From contig CP060531.1 of the NCBI GenBank assembly GCA_016806715.1, positions 1,845,966 to 1,909,965 on the forward strand: a stretch of 64,000 bases of DNA. Direction: 5' to 3'. Below, piece after piece: positions 7,609 through 17,413 of the stretch. The stretch's first letter is position 1. Every line of letters begins with the position of its first letter. The DNA is from Thermoplasmatales archaeon. Its GTDB lineage: Archaea; Thermoplasmatota; Thermoplasmata; Thermoplasmatales; Thermoplasmataceae. A program made the position numbers and the translations under genes. The notes beneath the pieces were generated by a model. It was not told the DNA's origin. It saw nothing but the letters and a program-made list of their open reading frames with translations, and searched no databases.

Positions 7609-10600
7609 TTGGACAAACTTGAAGAAAAGGTAGCGTCGGGCAAAAAAATGCCCGGAAGAAACAGATGGATAGAATATTCTCAGGTGTCCAGAAACTGGGA
7701 GGATATGTATCGTTCTCGCTGGGATCACACCAATGTCGTACGCTCGACACATGGTGTTAACTGCACCGGATCCTGCAGCTGGCAGGTTTATGTTAAGGAC
7801 GGGATAATTACCTGGGAAACGCAGCAGACTGACTACCCCTCGCTGGGCCCCGACTATCCGGAGTATGAACCAAGGGGGTGCCCGAGAGGAGCAACTTTCT
7901 CTTGGTATACGTACAGCCCCATGAGAGTAAAATATCCATACGTGAGGGGAGCTTTACTTAAGATCTGGAGAGATCTCTTAAGCAAGCATAAATCTCCCGT
8001 AGAAGCTTGGGCAGAGATATCATCCAATAAAGAGTACAGGGAAAGTTATGTCAGGGCTAGAGGTAAAGGGGGGTTAGTCAGGGCAACATGGGAAGAGGTA
8101 TCCGATATGATTGCCTCTGCCTTGATTCACACAATCAAGACCTATGGGCCTGATAGAATAGAAGGCTTTACTCCTATTCCAGCAATGTCAATGATTAGCT
8201 ATTCTGCTGGGTCTAGATTTTTTTCTCTTATTGGAGCCAGCATGCTGAGTTTTTATGACTGGTTTGCAGATCTGCCACCTGCATCCCCACAAATTTGGGG
8301 GGAGCAAACAGACGTGCCGGAAAGTGCTGATTGGTACAATGCTAAGTATTTTATCATCTGGGGCACGAACCTGCCGATGACTAGAACACCAGATGCACAC
8401 TTCATGGTAGAGGCAAGATATAACGGCACAAAGGTAGTGGGCATCAGCCCGGATTACGCAGAATACATTAAATTCAGTGACATATGGCTCCCCGCGAAGG
8501 CTGGTACTGACGCTGCTCTGGCTCTCTCAATGGCACATGTTATAGTCAAAGAATTCTATGTGGACAGGGAAGAAAAATATTTTGTAGACTATGCCAAGAA
8601 ATATACAGATCTGCCTTTCCTTGTGATTCTCAGGAAGGACGGGGATTCATACAGGTCGGATAGATTCTTGCGTGCTGATGATCTAGGAAGTAAGGAAAAG
8701 TTCTCTGAATGGAAAACCTTGGTCTGGGATTCTATTACCAATAGACCCTGCATCCCTCAAGGAACCATAGGTTTCAGATGGGATGATGCCGGGAAGTGGA
8801 ATCTCAATCCTATTGACACGGATGGGAAAAAGTTTGATCCGATTTATACATTCGTGAAAGATTATGATACAGCGGTGTCTGTAACTTTTCCCCTTTTCAG
8901 TGCAGATGGCAGCGCAGTCGTTAAAAGGAAAGTGCCGGCCAAGAAGATCAAGACTGCAAAATCCACGGAGACACTGGTAACAACCGTTTTCGATCTGTTT
9001 GCATCAAGTCTTGGGGTATCCCGGAATCTACCCGGCGAATCATCTTCGAGTTACGATGACGACGAAGCTTACACCCCGGGGTGGCAGGAGAAGATTACAG
9101 GCGTGGATAGGAAACTCTCCATCCAGGTCGCCAGAGAGTTCGCTGAAAATGCTGCTAAGACTAAGGGCAAATCGATGATCGCAATGGGTGCCGGAACAAA
9201 CCACTGGTATAACAGTGACGTGATCTACAGGAGCATAATCAGTCTCGTTATGCTTACGGGATGCCAGGGCGTAAATGGTGGAGGATGGGCACATTATGTT
9301 GGGCAGGAGAAAGTACGGCCTTTTGAAGGCTGGAGCAACCTTGCATTTGCGATGGACTGGTACCCGGCGTCAAGGCTGCAGAGTGGCACGTCTTTCTTCT
9401 ATATGGTTTCAGACCAGTTCAGGTTTGAACAGGCACCGAGCGTTTCTAACCTGACTCCATTTCCTGGTAAGTATTCCGGGCAACACCCCCTCGACCTTTT
9501 TGCCCTTGCGGTCAGAATGGGTTGGCAGCCTAGTTATCCTCAGTTAAACCGGAATCCCATTGAAATCGCTAAAGACGCCCGGAATGCCGGCTGCAAGACT
9601 GACGAGGAAGTAGCGCGCTATGTTTCCGGGCAGGTTCACGAAGGAAAGATCAGGTTTTCTGTGGAGGACCCGGATAACCCGGCAAATTTCCCGAGGGTTT
9701 TTTTCCAGTGGAGATCAAACATCCTTGGTTCAAATGGCAAGGGACATGAGTACTTTCTCAAATACCTTCTCGGGGCGAACGGGCATCCTCTCGGCAATCT
9801 GGATGAGAGTTGGAAACCGGAAGGGATTGATTTGCCGGAGAGCATCCCGGAAGGGAAGCTTGACCTTCTGGTCGATCTCGATTTTCGAATGACAAGCTCT
9901 GCACTTTATTCTGATATAGTGCTCCCGGCCGCAACATGGTATGAAAAACATGACATTAGCAGCACTGATATGCATCCATTTGTGCATCCTTTTAATCCTG
10001 CAATCTCTCCTCCATGGGAAACAAAGAGTGACTGGGGGATCTTTAAGATTATTGCTAAGAGGTTTTCGGAAATCGCATCCGACGAACTTCCCGACGCAGA
10101 AGATTTGATGATGACTGCCTTACAGCATGATTCACCCGATGAGTTAGCCCAACCCTACGGTAAGATCGATGACTGGCTGGAAAAGAAAACAGAACCGGTC
10201 CCTGGAAGGAACTTCCCTAAGATTAGCGTAGTTAAGAGAGAATATTCATTGACATACGAGAAAATGGTTACACTGGGTCCTCTGGAAAAAAAGAGGATTG
10301 CTGCCAAGGGAGTTGTGATAGATGGCACAAACGCTTATGAGGAGATATCGAAAAAAGTTCCCGTTTCCAAGTTGCCGGGTGTAGGAAAAGGGAAACCATC
10401 GCTCTCAGAGGAGATTGACGTTGCAAACGTGATTCTAGCTCTTTCCGGAGCGACAAACGGTAAAAGGGCCTCCGAGGAGTGGGACTTCCTGGCAAAGAAA
10501 ACAGGACTTGACATCTCGAAGACGTTTTCCTCCACTTGGGATACGGATTACACTTTTCACGATCTGACTGTGCAACCAAGACGAGCGATTGCGACCCCGG

Positions 10601-11283
10601 TGTGGAGCGGATCCGAAATTGATGGTCGACTATATTCTCCTTTTACGACCAATATTGAACTCAATATCCCTTGGAGAACATTGACTGGAAGACAATCCTT
10701 CTATCTGGACCACGAGATAATGCTTGAAATGGGTGAAGGACTCCCAGTGCACAAACCTCCACTCGGTCTTCCTGCGTTTACAAACAATAATGAGGGCGAA
10801 AAACTCGCAACGGGCAAACATATCACAGTTAACTATCTCACTCCTCACCAGAAATGGGGGATACATTCAACTTATGCAGATACTCCTACGATGCTCACTC
10901 TTTTCAGGGGAGGGCAATATGTCTGGATCAATGAGGATGACGCCAAGGAGATCGATGTGAAAGACAATGACTGGATAGAAGTCTATAACATGAATGGAAC
11001 TGTAGTCGCGAGATCAGTACTGAGTTACAGGATTCCCAGGGGCGTGGCCATGATGTATCATGGGCAGGACAGGACAGTGGGCGTACCTGGAAGCGAGATT
11101 ACAAAGGATAGAGGGGGCACGAATAATAGCGTTACTAGGGTGATCCTGAAGCCTACCCATATGATAGGTGGTTATGGGCAACTGTCTTTCTTCTTCAACT
11201 ATTATGGCCCGACCGGGCATCAGAGAGATTCTGTTGCCTTCATAAGAAAAGTGGATAAGGAGGTGAACTGGCTTGAGAGTTAA
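7609..11283 (+). CDS. narG: Nitrate reductase alpha subunit (molybdopterin enzyme)
   Basis: 1224 residues, like bacterial NarG. It reduces nitrate to nitrite at a Mo-bis-MGD centre using electrons from NarH. Signature residues: FS0 cluster ligands His48, Cys52, Cys56 and Cys91 in 'THGVNC..SC' and 'PRGCPRG', and the Mo ligand Asp221 in 'DWFADLPPASP'. These are offset by about one from the Escherichia coli protein. The N-terminus has 'SRNWEDMYRSRW', like the cytoplasmic bacterial enzyme, and no twin-arginine signal, unlike the exported haloarchaeal type. TTG start at 7609, 7 nt after the preceding stop; the 3' end overlaps narH by 11 nt. Confidence 0.97.
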   Translation: MDKLEEKVASGKKMPGRNRWIEYSQVSRNWEDMYRSRWDHTNVVRSTHGVNCTGSCSWQVYVKDGIITWETQQTDYPSLGPDYPEYEPRGCPRGATFSWYTYSPMRVKYPYVRGALLKIWRDLLSKHKSPVEAWAEISSNKEYRESYVRARGKGGLVRATWEEVSDMIASALIHTIKTYGPDRIEGFTPIPAMSMISYSAGSRFFSLIGASMLSFYDWFADLPPASPQIWGEQTDVPESADWYNAKYFIIWGTNLPMTRTPDAHFMVEARYNGTKVVGISPDYAEYIKFSDIWLPAKAGTDAALALSMAHVIVKEFYVDREEKYFVDYAKKYTDLPFLVILRKDGDSYRSDRFLRADDLGSKEKFSEWKTLVWDSITNRPCIPQGTIGFRWDDAGKWNLNPIDTDGKKFDPIYTFVKDYDTAVSVTFPLFSADGSAVVKRKVPAKKIKTAKSTETLVTTVFDLFASSLGVSRNLPGESSSSYDDDEAYTPGWQEKITGVDRKLSIQVAREFAENAAKTKGKSMIAMGAGTNHWYNSDVIYRSIISLVMLTGCQGVNGGGWAHYVGQEKVRPFEGWSNLAFAMDWYPASRLQSGTSFFYMVSDQFRFEQAPSVSNLTPFPGKYSGQHPLDLFALAVRMGWQPSYPQLNRNPIEIAKDARNAGCKTDEEVARYVSGQVHEGKIRFSVEDPDNPANFPRVFFQWRSNILGSNGKGHEYFLKYLLGANGHPLGNLDESWKPEGIDLPESIPEGKLDLLVDLDFRMTSSALYSDIVLPAATWYEKHDISSTDMHPFVHPFNPAISPPWETKSDWGIFKIIAKRFSEIASDELPDAEDLMMTALQHDSPDELAQPYGKIDDWLEKKTEPVPGRNFPKISVVKREYSLTYEKMVTLGPLEKKRIAAKGVVIDGTNAYEEISKKVPVSKLPGVGKGKPSLSEEIDVANVILALSGATNGKRASEEWDFLAKKTGLDISKTFSSTWDTDYTFHDLTVQPRRAIATPVWSGSEIDGRLYSPFTTNIELNIPWRTLTGRQSFYLDHEIMLEMGEGLPVHKPPLGLPAFTNNNEGEKLATGKHITVNYLTPHQKWGIHSTYADTPTMLTLFRGGQYVWINEDDAKEIDVKDNDWIEVYNMNGTVVARSVLSYRIPRGVAMMYHGQDRTVGVPGSEITKDRGGTNNSVTRVILKPTHMIGGYGQLSFFFNYYGPTGHQRDSVAFIRKVDKEVNWLES

Positions 11284-12754
11284 AGCACAGATTGCAATGG
11301 TTATGAACCTCGACAAATGCATTGGATGTCATACATGCAGTGTAACTTGCAAGAACGTCTGGACAAACAGGCCCGGAACTGAATACATGTGGTTCAACAA
11401 TGTGGAAACAAGGCCTGGTCCCGGATATCCCACCAAGTGGGAAGATCAGGATAGATATAAAGGAGGATGGGTTGTGCACAATGGGAAGTTGCGCCTTAGA
11501 TCCGGAGGTCCCATGCAGAGGCTGCTTAACATTTTCTATAACCCTGATCTACCGCTATTAGATGATTATTACGAACCGTGGAATTACTCGTACGAGAACC
11601 TAATAGAAAGTGACAGGAAGGAGCATCAGCCCGTTGCTAGGCCCTATTCCTTAGTGACTGGGAAAAACATTGAAAAACCTTCGTGGGGACCTAACTGGAA
11701 CGATGATCTGGCTGGTGGGAGCGCTACCTCCTCGATGGACCCAAATGTCAGGGCGATTCAGGAACATATAGCATATGAGTACGAGAAGTCATTTATGATA
11801 TATCTCCCGAGAATCTGTGAACATTGCCTGAATCCGGCATGCGTTGCCGCCTGTCCAGCAGGCGCTATATACAAGAGAGACGAGGATGGGATAGTTCTTG
11901 TGGATCAGGAATCATGCAGAGGATGGCGATTCTGTGTTACTGCCTGTCCCTATAAGAAGGTTTATTTCAACTGGAAAACCCATAAATCGGAAAAATGTAC
12001 GTTCTGCTACCCGAGGATTGAAGCAGGGCTCCCGACTGTCTGTTCCGAGACCTGTGTTGGAAGAATCAGGTATCTGGGGCCAATCCTTTATGATTCCGAC
12101 AGAATTAAAGAAGCCGCGTCAGTAGAGAATCCAAAGAACCTATATGAATCCCAGCTCTCGGTGTTTCTTGACCCATTCGACCCGGAAGTGATAGCTAATG
12201 CAAGCAAGGAAGGAATCAACGATGCATGGATCAAGGCAGCCCAGGATTCTCCGGTGTACAAGATGGCGGTTAAATGGAAAGTTGCCCTTCCACTGCACCC
12301 GGAGTTCAGAACACTTCCCATGGTGTGGTATGTCCCACCTCTGAGCCCTATTCTCAACACGGTGGAAGGTGAATCTGAGATTTCCGCGAATTCATACATA
12401 CCGCTTGTAGATTCGATGCGCATACCTATAGAGTATCTATCATCAATTCTAACCGCTGGCAACGTGGAAATAACCAGGAGCGCACTTCTGAAGTTGAGTG
12501 CAATGAGGGCGTACATGAGATCAATTCATCTCGAAAGTGAAGGAAATAATCTCCTCCTGAAAGAGACAGGAATGACAAGCGACGATGTTATCGAGATGTC
12601 AAGGCTTTTTGGGGTATCGAAGTACAATGAACGCTTCGTAATACCGACTGCCATGAGGGAGATGGAACAAGATGCGTCCTATCTTCAGGGTGCATGCAGC
12701 CTGGAGGGAATCGCACCCGAGGAAGGTATGCCCAGGCCAAAACAAAGAAGGTGA
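11273..12754 (+). CDS. narH: Nitrate reductase beta subunit (iron-sulfur)
   Basis: 493 residues; electron-transfer subunit with four Fe-S clusters between NarI and NarG. First ferredoxin motif Cys16-x2-Cys19-x2-Cys22-x3-Cys26; then 'CEHCLNPACVAACP'; then 'CRGWRFCVTACPYKK', where Trp replaces a Cys as in the 3Fe-4S cluster of bacterial NarH; then 'CTFCYPRIEAG..CSETC'. TTG start lies inside the end of narG, implying translational coupling. The overall match to the bacterial protein is very close, suggesting transfer of the operon from bacteria or deep conservation. Confidence 0.97.
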   Translation: MRVKAQIAMVMNLDKCIGCHTCSVTCKNVWTNRPGTEYMWFNNVETRPGPGYPTKWEDQDRYKGGWVVHNGKLRLRSGGPMQRLLNIFYNPDLPLLDDYYEPWNYSYENLIESDRKEHQPVARPYSLVTGKNIEKPSWGPNWNDDLAGGSATSSMDPNVRAIQEHIAYEYEKSFMIYLPRICEHCLNPACVAACPAGAIYKRDEDGIVLVDQESCRGWRFCVTACPYKKVYFNWKTHKSEKCTFCYPRIEAGLPTVCSETCVGRIRYLGPILYDSDRIKEAASVENPKNLYESQLSVFLDPFDPEVIANASKEGINDAWIKAAQDSPVYKMAVKWKVALPLHPEFRTLPMVWYVPPLSPILNTVEGESEISANSYIPLVDSMRIPIEYLSSILTAGNVEITRSALLKLSAMRAYMRSIHLESEGNNLLLKETGMTSDDVIEMSRLFGVSKYNERFVIPTAMREMEQDASYLQGACSLEGIAPEEGMPRPKQRR

Positions 12755-12757
12755 TAA

Positions 12758-13345
12758 TTGGTGAACAGTGAAAGAGTCTCGAGAATGCTAAGAACATACT
12801 CCTTGATACTCGATTATCCGGTTTATGAAGGAGTAAGTGACTTCATAGAGCAGGTAAGATCTGTCATGCCGCAGGGAGAAGAGGCAGCTGAAGCATTCCT
12901 TGACGCGTTGGCCTGCATGAACATCGTTGATGTGCAGAAAGAGTACGTTGAAAGCTTTGACATGAATTCATCAGCACCGCTTTATCTGACTGCCTGGGAA
13001 CTTGGTGACAGCAGGAACAGGGGGAACGCCCTGATCGATATCAAAAAACTCATAGCTTCTTACAAGTTTTCGATCGTTAAACAGGAGCTCCCGGATTATA
13101 TCCCGTTGATCCTTGAATTCCTATCCGAGATTCCCTACGATGAATGGCCTCCGGCACTCGAAACACGCCTGCAGGCATATTTTAGCGGCATCGTGGGGAA
13201 AGTTGGATCAAGATTGTACAGTAGCGTTATCGAGGCCCTTGGAAGCAAATTCCGAAAGAGGGAAGATTTGCCTGTACATGAACCAGTAAGGGCCGATACC
13301 GGAGAGATGCCATTCCCTGTTAGGTACGATGGAAGTGATTACTGA
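12758..13345 (+). CDS. narJ: Nitrate reductase assembly chaperone NarJ
   Basis: 195 residues, a TorD/NarJ-family all-helical chaperone needed to insert the Mo cofactor into NarG before membrane attachment. 'RMLRTYSLILDYPVYEG' at the N-terminus and 'SAPLYLTAWELGDSRNRG' (about 70-87) match the family's 'YL..HLFGD...RG' signature. It starts with GTG 3 nt after narH, and its stop overlaps the narI start (TGATG). It is cytoplasmic and not part of the final enzyme. Confidence 0.9.
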   Translation: MVNSERVSRMLRTYSLILDYPVYEGVSDFIEQVRSVMPQGEEAAEAFLDALACMNIVDVQKEYVESFDMNSSAPLYLTAWELGDSRNRGNALIDIKKLIASYKFSIVKQELPDYIPLILEFLSEIPYDEWPPALETRLQAYFSGIVGKVGSRLYSSVIEALGSKFRKREDLPVHEPVRADTGEMPFPVRYDGSDY

Positions 13346-14085
13346 TGAATTTTATTGAGGAACAGTTGGCCTGGGTGATTTACCCTTATCTTTCGTTTGC
13401 GATAATGATAATAGGAGTAATTTACAGGTTTCGAACCAATCAATTAAGTGTAACATCCAAATCGAGCGAACTTCTAGAAAACAAAAGTCTGGGATGGGGG
13501 GCAAGGCTTTTTCATTGGGGTCTGATTTTTGTTATTCTCGGGCACTTTGCAGGGCTGTTTGTTCCGGTATCGTTTCTTAACCGCTTTGGAGTCTCAGATT
13601 ATGAGAACTTCCTTGCATCTGTGATCTTGGGTGGTGTATTCGGTCTTGTCGCAGTATCCGGACTGGGAATTCTTATTACAAGACGCCTGATAATCAGGAG
13701 GGTAAGATTAAATTCAAGTTTTGGTGATACGTTTGTCCTTATTCTTCTTCTGATCATAATGGCGTTAGGGCTCACCCTTCCATTGGGGTACGATCCAATT
13801 AACGGCTCTGCAGGATATACCGCTGTGATGGCAAATATAACTCCATGGATTAGTGGATTTTTTACCTTCCAGCCTAATGCTTCTCTTATGAACGGCGTTC
13901 CTCTCCTGTTTCAGATACATATCCTGTTGTCATTCCTGCTTTATCCCGCAATACCGTTCACAAGACTTATGCATATATTCACAACACCGATTCGATATAT
14001 CGTAAGGAAACCTATAGTTTATCGCCGCCTGGAGAAGCCAGAAGCAAATTTTGACTCGAAAGTAGGCGATGTTAAATGGAGATAA
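13345..14085 (+). CDS. narI: Nitrate reductase gamma subunit (cytochrome b)
   Basis: 246 residues with five hydrophobic segments. The four predicted heme-b ligands are His57 ('LFHWG'), His67 ('LGHFAG'), His192 ('FQIHIL') and His210 ('RLMHIF'), nearly the same positions as in E. coli NarI. It oxidises quinol and passes electrons inward to NarH, anchoring the complex in the membrane. ATG overlaps the narJ stop by one base; the 3' end overlaps the transporter gene by 17 nt, so the operon continues. Confidence 0.95.
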   Translation: MNFIEEQLAWVIYPYLSFAIMIIGVIYRFRTNQLSVTSKSSELLENKSLGWGARLFHWGLIFVILGHFAGLFVPVSFLNRFGVSDYENFLASVILGGVFGLVAVSGLGILITRRLIIRRVRLNSSFGDTFVLILLLIIMALGLTLPLGYDPINGSAGYTAVMANITPWISGFFTFQPNASLMNGVPLLFQIHILLSFLLYPAIPFTRLMHIFTTPIRYIVRKPIVYRRLEKPEANFDSKVGDVKWR

Positions 14086-15184
14086 GACAAGTGTGACTCC
14101 GTTCAGATCGAAATTCGACGCAGTTGCACGTGATCTGCTACCGGGGTACTTTGCCTTGGTAATGGCAACAGGCATCGTATCTATCGCGCTTCATATATAC
14201 AATTTTCTTGTTTTCTCGGATTTTTTATTCTATTTCAATGTTCTCGCATTTGCAGGTCTCTGGGTAATAAGCGGATATCGAATCGTATTTCACTCTGACA
14301 GGTATCTATCTGACATCAGGGATCACGCAAGAGGACCCGGGTTCTTTACCGTGATAGCGGGCACAAATACCCTGGCTTCGGATTTCCTGATAGTAGGGCA
14401 TAATGAACCAATAGCCTTTATTCTTTGGATTCTTGGCTTCGCCCTGTGGGCGATATTCCAATACGGGGTGTTTACTGCACTGATGTTATCTGATCACAAA
14501 CCAACGCTGGATAAGGCAATCAACGGTACATGGCTGGTGGCTGTTGTTTCCACCCAGTCGCTTTCAGTCGTGGCTGCGCAGTTGACAGTTTATCACTCTT
14601 GGATGTTCCTCATTTCAATCATCATGTATTTCATTGGTTGGTTTACGTACATAATGATAATGTCACTAGTAAATTACAGGCTCCTGTTCTTTGAGCTGAA
14701 AGCAGAAAGTATAACCGGTCCTTACTGGATTAATATGGGGGCTACTGCAATCACGACTCTGGCCGGAGCTCTCATACTGCTTGCTGCTAAGACACCGGCA
14801 ATAATTTCGCAATTTCCGATAAATGAATCAATAATGCCATTTATTGTTGGAGCGACATTCTTGATATGGGCATATGGTAGCTGGTGGATACCCTGGCTTC
14901 TGATAATCGGCATCTGGAAACACACGATCGGAAAAGTAAGCCCGTGGAGATACGATGCACAGTTCTGGGGTGCGGTTTTTCCAATGGGGATGTACACTGT
15001 TTCAACATACATGTTTGTCAGGGCAACAAATCTTGGGCAGCTTTTGATAATCCCGAATTTCTTTATCTACTTTGCAATAGCGGGCTGGATATACGAATTC
15101 GTTGAGTTTCTGTATGCGATGATATCCGGGATATTAAAACCGGATAAAAATGGGTTAAAAAAGAGGGATTTTATTGAGCAATAG
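14069..15184 (+). CDS. TDT/SLAC1-TehA family anion channel or transporter
   Basis: 371 residues with about ten transmembrane helices. The opening 'LPGYFALVMATGIVSIA' and later 'GTWLVAVVSTQSLSVV' match the tellurite-resistance/dicarboxylate transporter family, which includes bacterial TehA and the plant channel SLAC1 that conducts nitrate and chloride. Overlap with narI places it in the nar operon, where no NarK-type transporter is seen, so import of nitrate or export of nitrite is the natural guess. Substrate cannot be read from sequence. The basic C-terminal tail is cytoplasmic. Confidence 0.85.
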   Translation: MLNGDKTSVTPFRSKFDAVARDLLPGYFALVMATGIVSIALHIYNFLVFSDFLFYFNVLAFAGLWVISGYRIVFHSDRYLSDIRDHARGPGFFTVIAGTNTLASDFLIVGHNEPIAFILWILGFALWAIFQYGVFTALMLSDHKPTLDKAINGTWLVAVVSTQSLSVVAAQLTVYHSWMFLISIIMYFIGWFTYIMIMSLVNYRLLFFELKAESITGPYWINMGATAITTLAGALILLAAKTPAIISQFPINESIMPFIVGATFLIWAYGSWWIPWLLIIGIWKHTIGKVSPWRYDAQFWGAVFPMGMYTVSTYMFVRATNLGQLLIIPNFFIYFAIAGWIYEFVEFLYAMISGILKPDKNGLKKRDFIEQ

Positions 15185-15208
15185 TGTTCTAAGCTTTCGG
15201 AGGCGCTA

Positions 15209-15610
15209 ATGTCCGGCCCGGCTCTAAGGAATCAGGATAGCCATCACGCCATTCACGAAGCAAATGCAGGAGAGATACAGGAGGCTATGTCAATGCTTAC
15301 AGGCATGGGCGACAAAGACACAAAAACTGTTTCGGAAATACGTCAGGCGTTGCTCGATTTATGGGAGGAAAAGGTTATGGCACATGCCATGGAAGAAGAG
15401 AAAGGGCTGTATCGTGATATATTGAACAGTAGGCCGGAAACAAAAGAGACTCTTGTTCGTCTCTCACGGGATCATCAGCTTCTCGGACTATTACTCGAAA
15501 AAGCCAAGACTCAGTTGCGTGTTCAGTCCGCCGAGGAATTCATTGCCATAAATAGAGCCATGCTGCTTCTGCTGGAAATACATTCAGACGAGGAGGAAAA
15601 AATTCTGTAG
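15209..15610 (+). CDS. Hemerythrin-like (HHE) domain protein, last gene of nar operon
   Basis: 133 residues. Ligand pattern complete: His12/13 or His16, His59-x3-Glu63, His89, His125-x3-Glu129 at the very C-terminus. Starts with ATG 24 nt after the transporter stop, with a GGAGG ribosome-binding site just upstream, so it is probably co-transcribed with narGHJI. This sequence is more divergent from the other hemerythrin-like proteins here than they are from each other. Likely handles NO or O2 while nitrate is respired (inference). Confidence 0.75.
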   Translation: MSGPALRNQDSHHAIHEANAGEIQEAMSMLTGMGDKDTKTVSEIRQALLDLWEEKVMAHAMEEEKGLYRDILNSRPETKETLVRLSRDHQLLGLLLEKAKTQLRVQSAEEFIAINRAMLLLLEIHSDEEEKIL

Positions 15611-16146
15611 TGAGAGTTCAAGGTTAGATTAGAATTACTATCTATCGAAGTGCCGATGTTCCTTGCTTGTACGGAGGCAGTACAGATAGAGACTTGGCCG
15701 GGTTGGAAGGACCCTATAGCATCACACATGACCGATCCATGATCTCATAAATCTTCTCACCAACATTTCACTTGCCGGTCTTTGCCAGGACAGATCGTTC
15801 TGCGCTGTACCGGAGCCTCTGTCTATCTCCTGCTTTATTTCTCAATCCGGCTGGCCATATCTCTCGGGCCGTTTATCGCCCTTGTCTTTTCCCAACCATT
15901 TGCGGATTGATGGGTATTCAAGTATGGACAGAATATTCTAAAAAATATAATAGAGGGGCTATCTAAGTGTATCTTCCCTTTGCCAGGTTGCGGAAAACAT
16001 CGACAAAAGCATATCGGACCATCAACTGAAATCAACCGGTGCTCATTTCCCGCACCTTACAGTAAGACTTGTAATGGTGCATGAACAACCTAAGTTTTTA
16101 GGGAAGAACCTTATGTTGGTTGGCAAATGAGAGGTTCAATTAAGCT
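15611..16146. other. Spacer after nar operon
   Basis: 536 bases with no convincing gene. A short dyad CCTAA-GTTT-TTAGG lies around 16090, about 50 nt before the next start codon. Confidence 0.4.
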
Positions 16147-17358
16147 ATGAATTCCTATACTCACAGCAACGAGAGAAAACAGTCAGGCCCAGTGCCTATA
16201 GTTTACGTCGGTATTGGGTTTTCTGTTATTTCACTTGCTCTTGGCATAATAATAGGTATTTCTGCACTGGCAGAAAACAATGGCTTTTCCCTGAATAACG
16301 GGATCGCGGCTGATATCACTTTTCATCCTGATCTGATGGTGTTCGGAGTCATAGGAGGCCTCTTGATCACCGAGAAACTGGAACTAATGGAGAAATTCAG
16401 TTTATTCGGGTATTTCAGGATATCGCGAATGATAGTCTCATTACTGTTTTCTGGTGTGTTCATTTCATCGGCAGGAATATGGCTGCAGATTTCGGCCATG
16501 CAGGATCTCGGGCTTCTGCTTGTGGCGGCAGCATCCATTCTCTTTTTGTATTACATGACTAGCCGGAGAAATCCAGGTATGGCATATGTCAAGCATGTTT
16601 CAGGCGCTGCAATTCTAGGCATGTTTCTATCGGCTATCGCTAACCTTAACCAGTTCATAACAGAGAGTAATGAGCTTACATACCTTGTCTTGTTATTTCC
16701 GGTTGTATATGTTCTCGCTGAGAGAATGGAACTTGGCTATATAAGAGGAATGAAAGTCTCTTTTATAAGGACACAATCCATACTTTCCTGGATTCTCGTG
16801 ATCACGGCATTCTTGTCAGTGGAGATAAATGTTGGTCCATTTCCGCGCCTCCTTATGTTGACATCCATTGCCATCCTTATTTTCCTTGTTGTTGGTTCCG
16901 TATACTTCGATCCTTCATTCAGGCACTTGATAAAGAAAAATCGTCTGCAGTCCTACATACAAAAAGGGATAGTTATTTCTTATCTGTGGTTGTTTTTAGG
17001 CATTATATTATTTATAATGCAGGCAATCCTCGGTCATGGCTTCCTGGATCCAGCAGCACATTCTATTGCACTTGGATTCATAGGTACTTTTATTGTAGCA
17101 CACAGCCCAATAATATTTCCTCTTACCCTGAAGAAGAAAGCTGTGCAGGAGAACGTTACTCTTCTACCAATTATTATAATAACAGTTGCGAACTTCATGA
17201 GAATTTTCGGAGATATTTCCTTACATTATCTCTGGATATCTGCTGCTATTTCTTATGCATCGGCGTATGTTTTACTGGTTGCAATCATTGCCTTTGTCTA
17301 CAATCTGAGGAGAATCATGTACATAGGTGCGCCCAAGAATTCAGTGGAGGTAGGATGA
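16147..17358 (+). CDS. Polytopic membrane protein, NnrS-like candidate
   Basis: 403 residues with roughly twelve hydrophobic segments. 'TFHPDLMVFGVIGGLL' (His60) and, near 305-330, 'AHSIALGFIGTFIVAHSP' resemble the His-containing membrane segments of NnrS, a heme-copper membrane protein linked to nitric-oxide and nitrosative stress in denitrifiers. The position just after the nar operon and before a DUF2249-cupin gene supports that reading. Similarity is by motif only; another heme-binding or transporter family is possible. ATG start; the next gene begins 55 nt after the stop. Confidence 0.5.
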   Translation: MNSYTHSNERKQSGPVPIVYVGIGFSVISLALGIIIGISALAENNGFSLNNGIAADITFHPDLMVFGVIGGLLITEKLELMEKFSLFGYFRISRMIVSLLFSGVFISSAGIWLQISAMQDLGLLLVAAASILFLYYMTSRRNPGMAYVKHVSGAAILGMFLSAIANLNQFITESNELTYLVLLFPVVYVLAERMELGYIRGMKVSFIRTQSILSWILVITAFLSVEINVGPFPRLLMLTSIAILIFLVVGSVYFDPSFRHLIKKNRLQSYIQKGIVISYLWLFLGIILFIMQAILGHGFLDPAAHSIALGFIGTFIVAHSPIIFPLTLKKKAVQENVTLLPIIIITVANFMRIFGDISLHYLWISAAISYASAYVLLVAIIAFVYNLRRIMYIGAPKNSVEVG

Positions 17359-17413
17359 AAAGCCCCTAAAAATGACGGGATTAGCTTAATGTTTAGCTTC
17401 CAATCCTGGAAAT

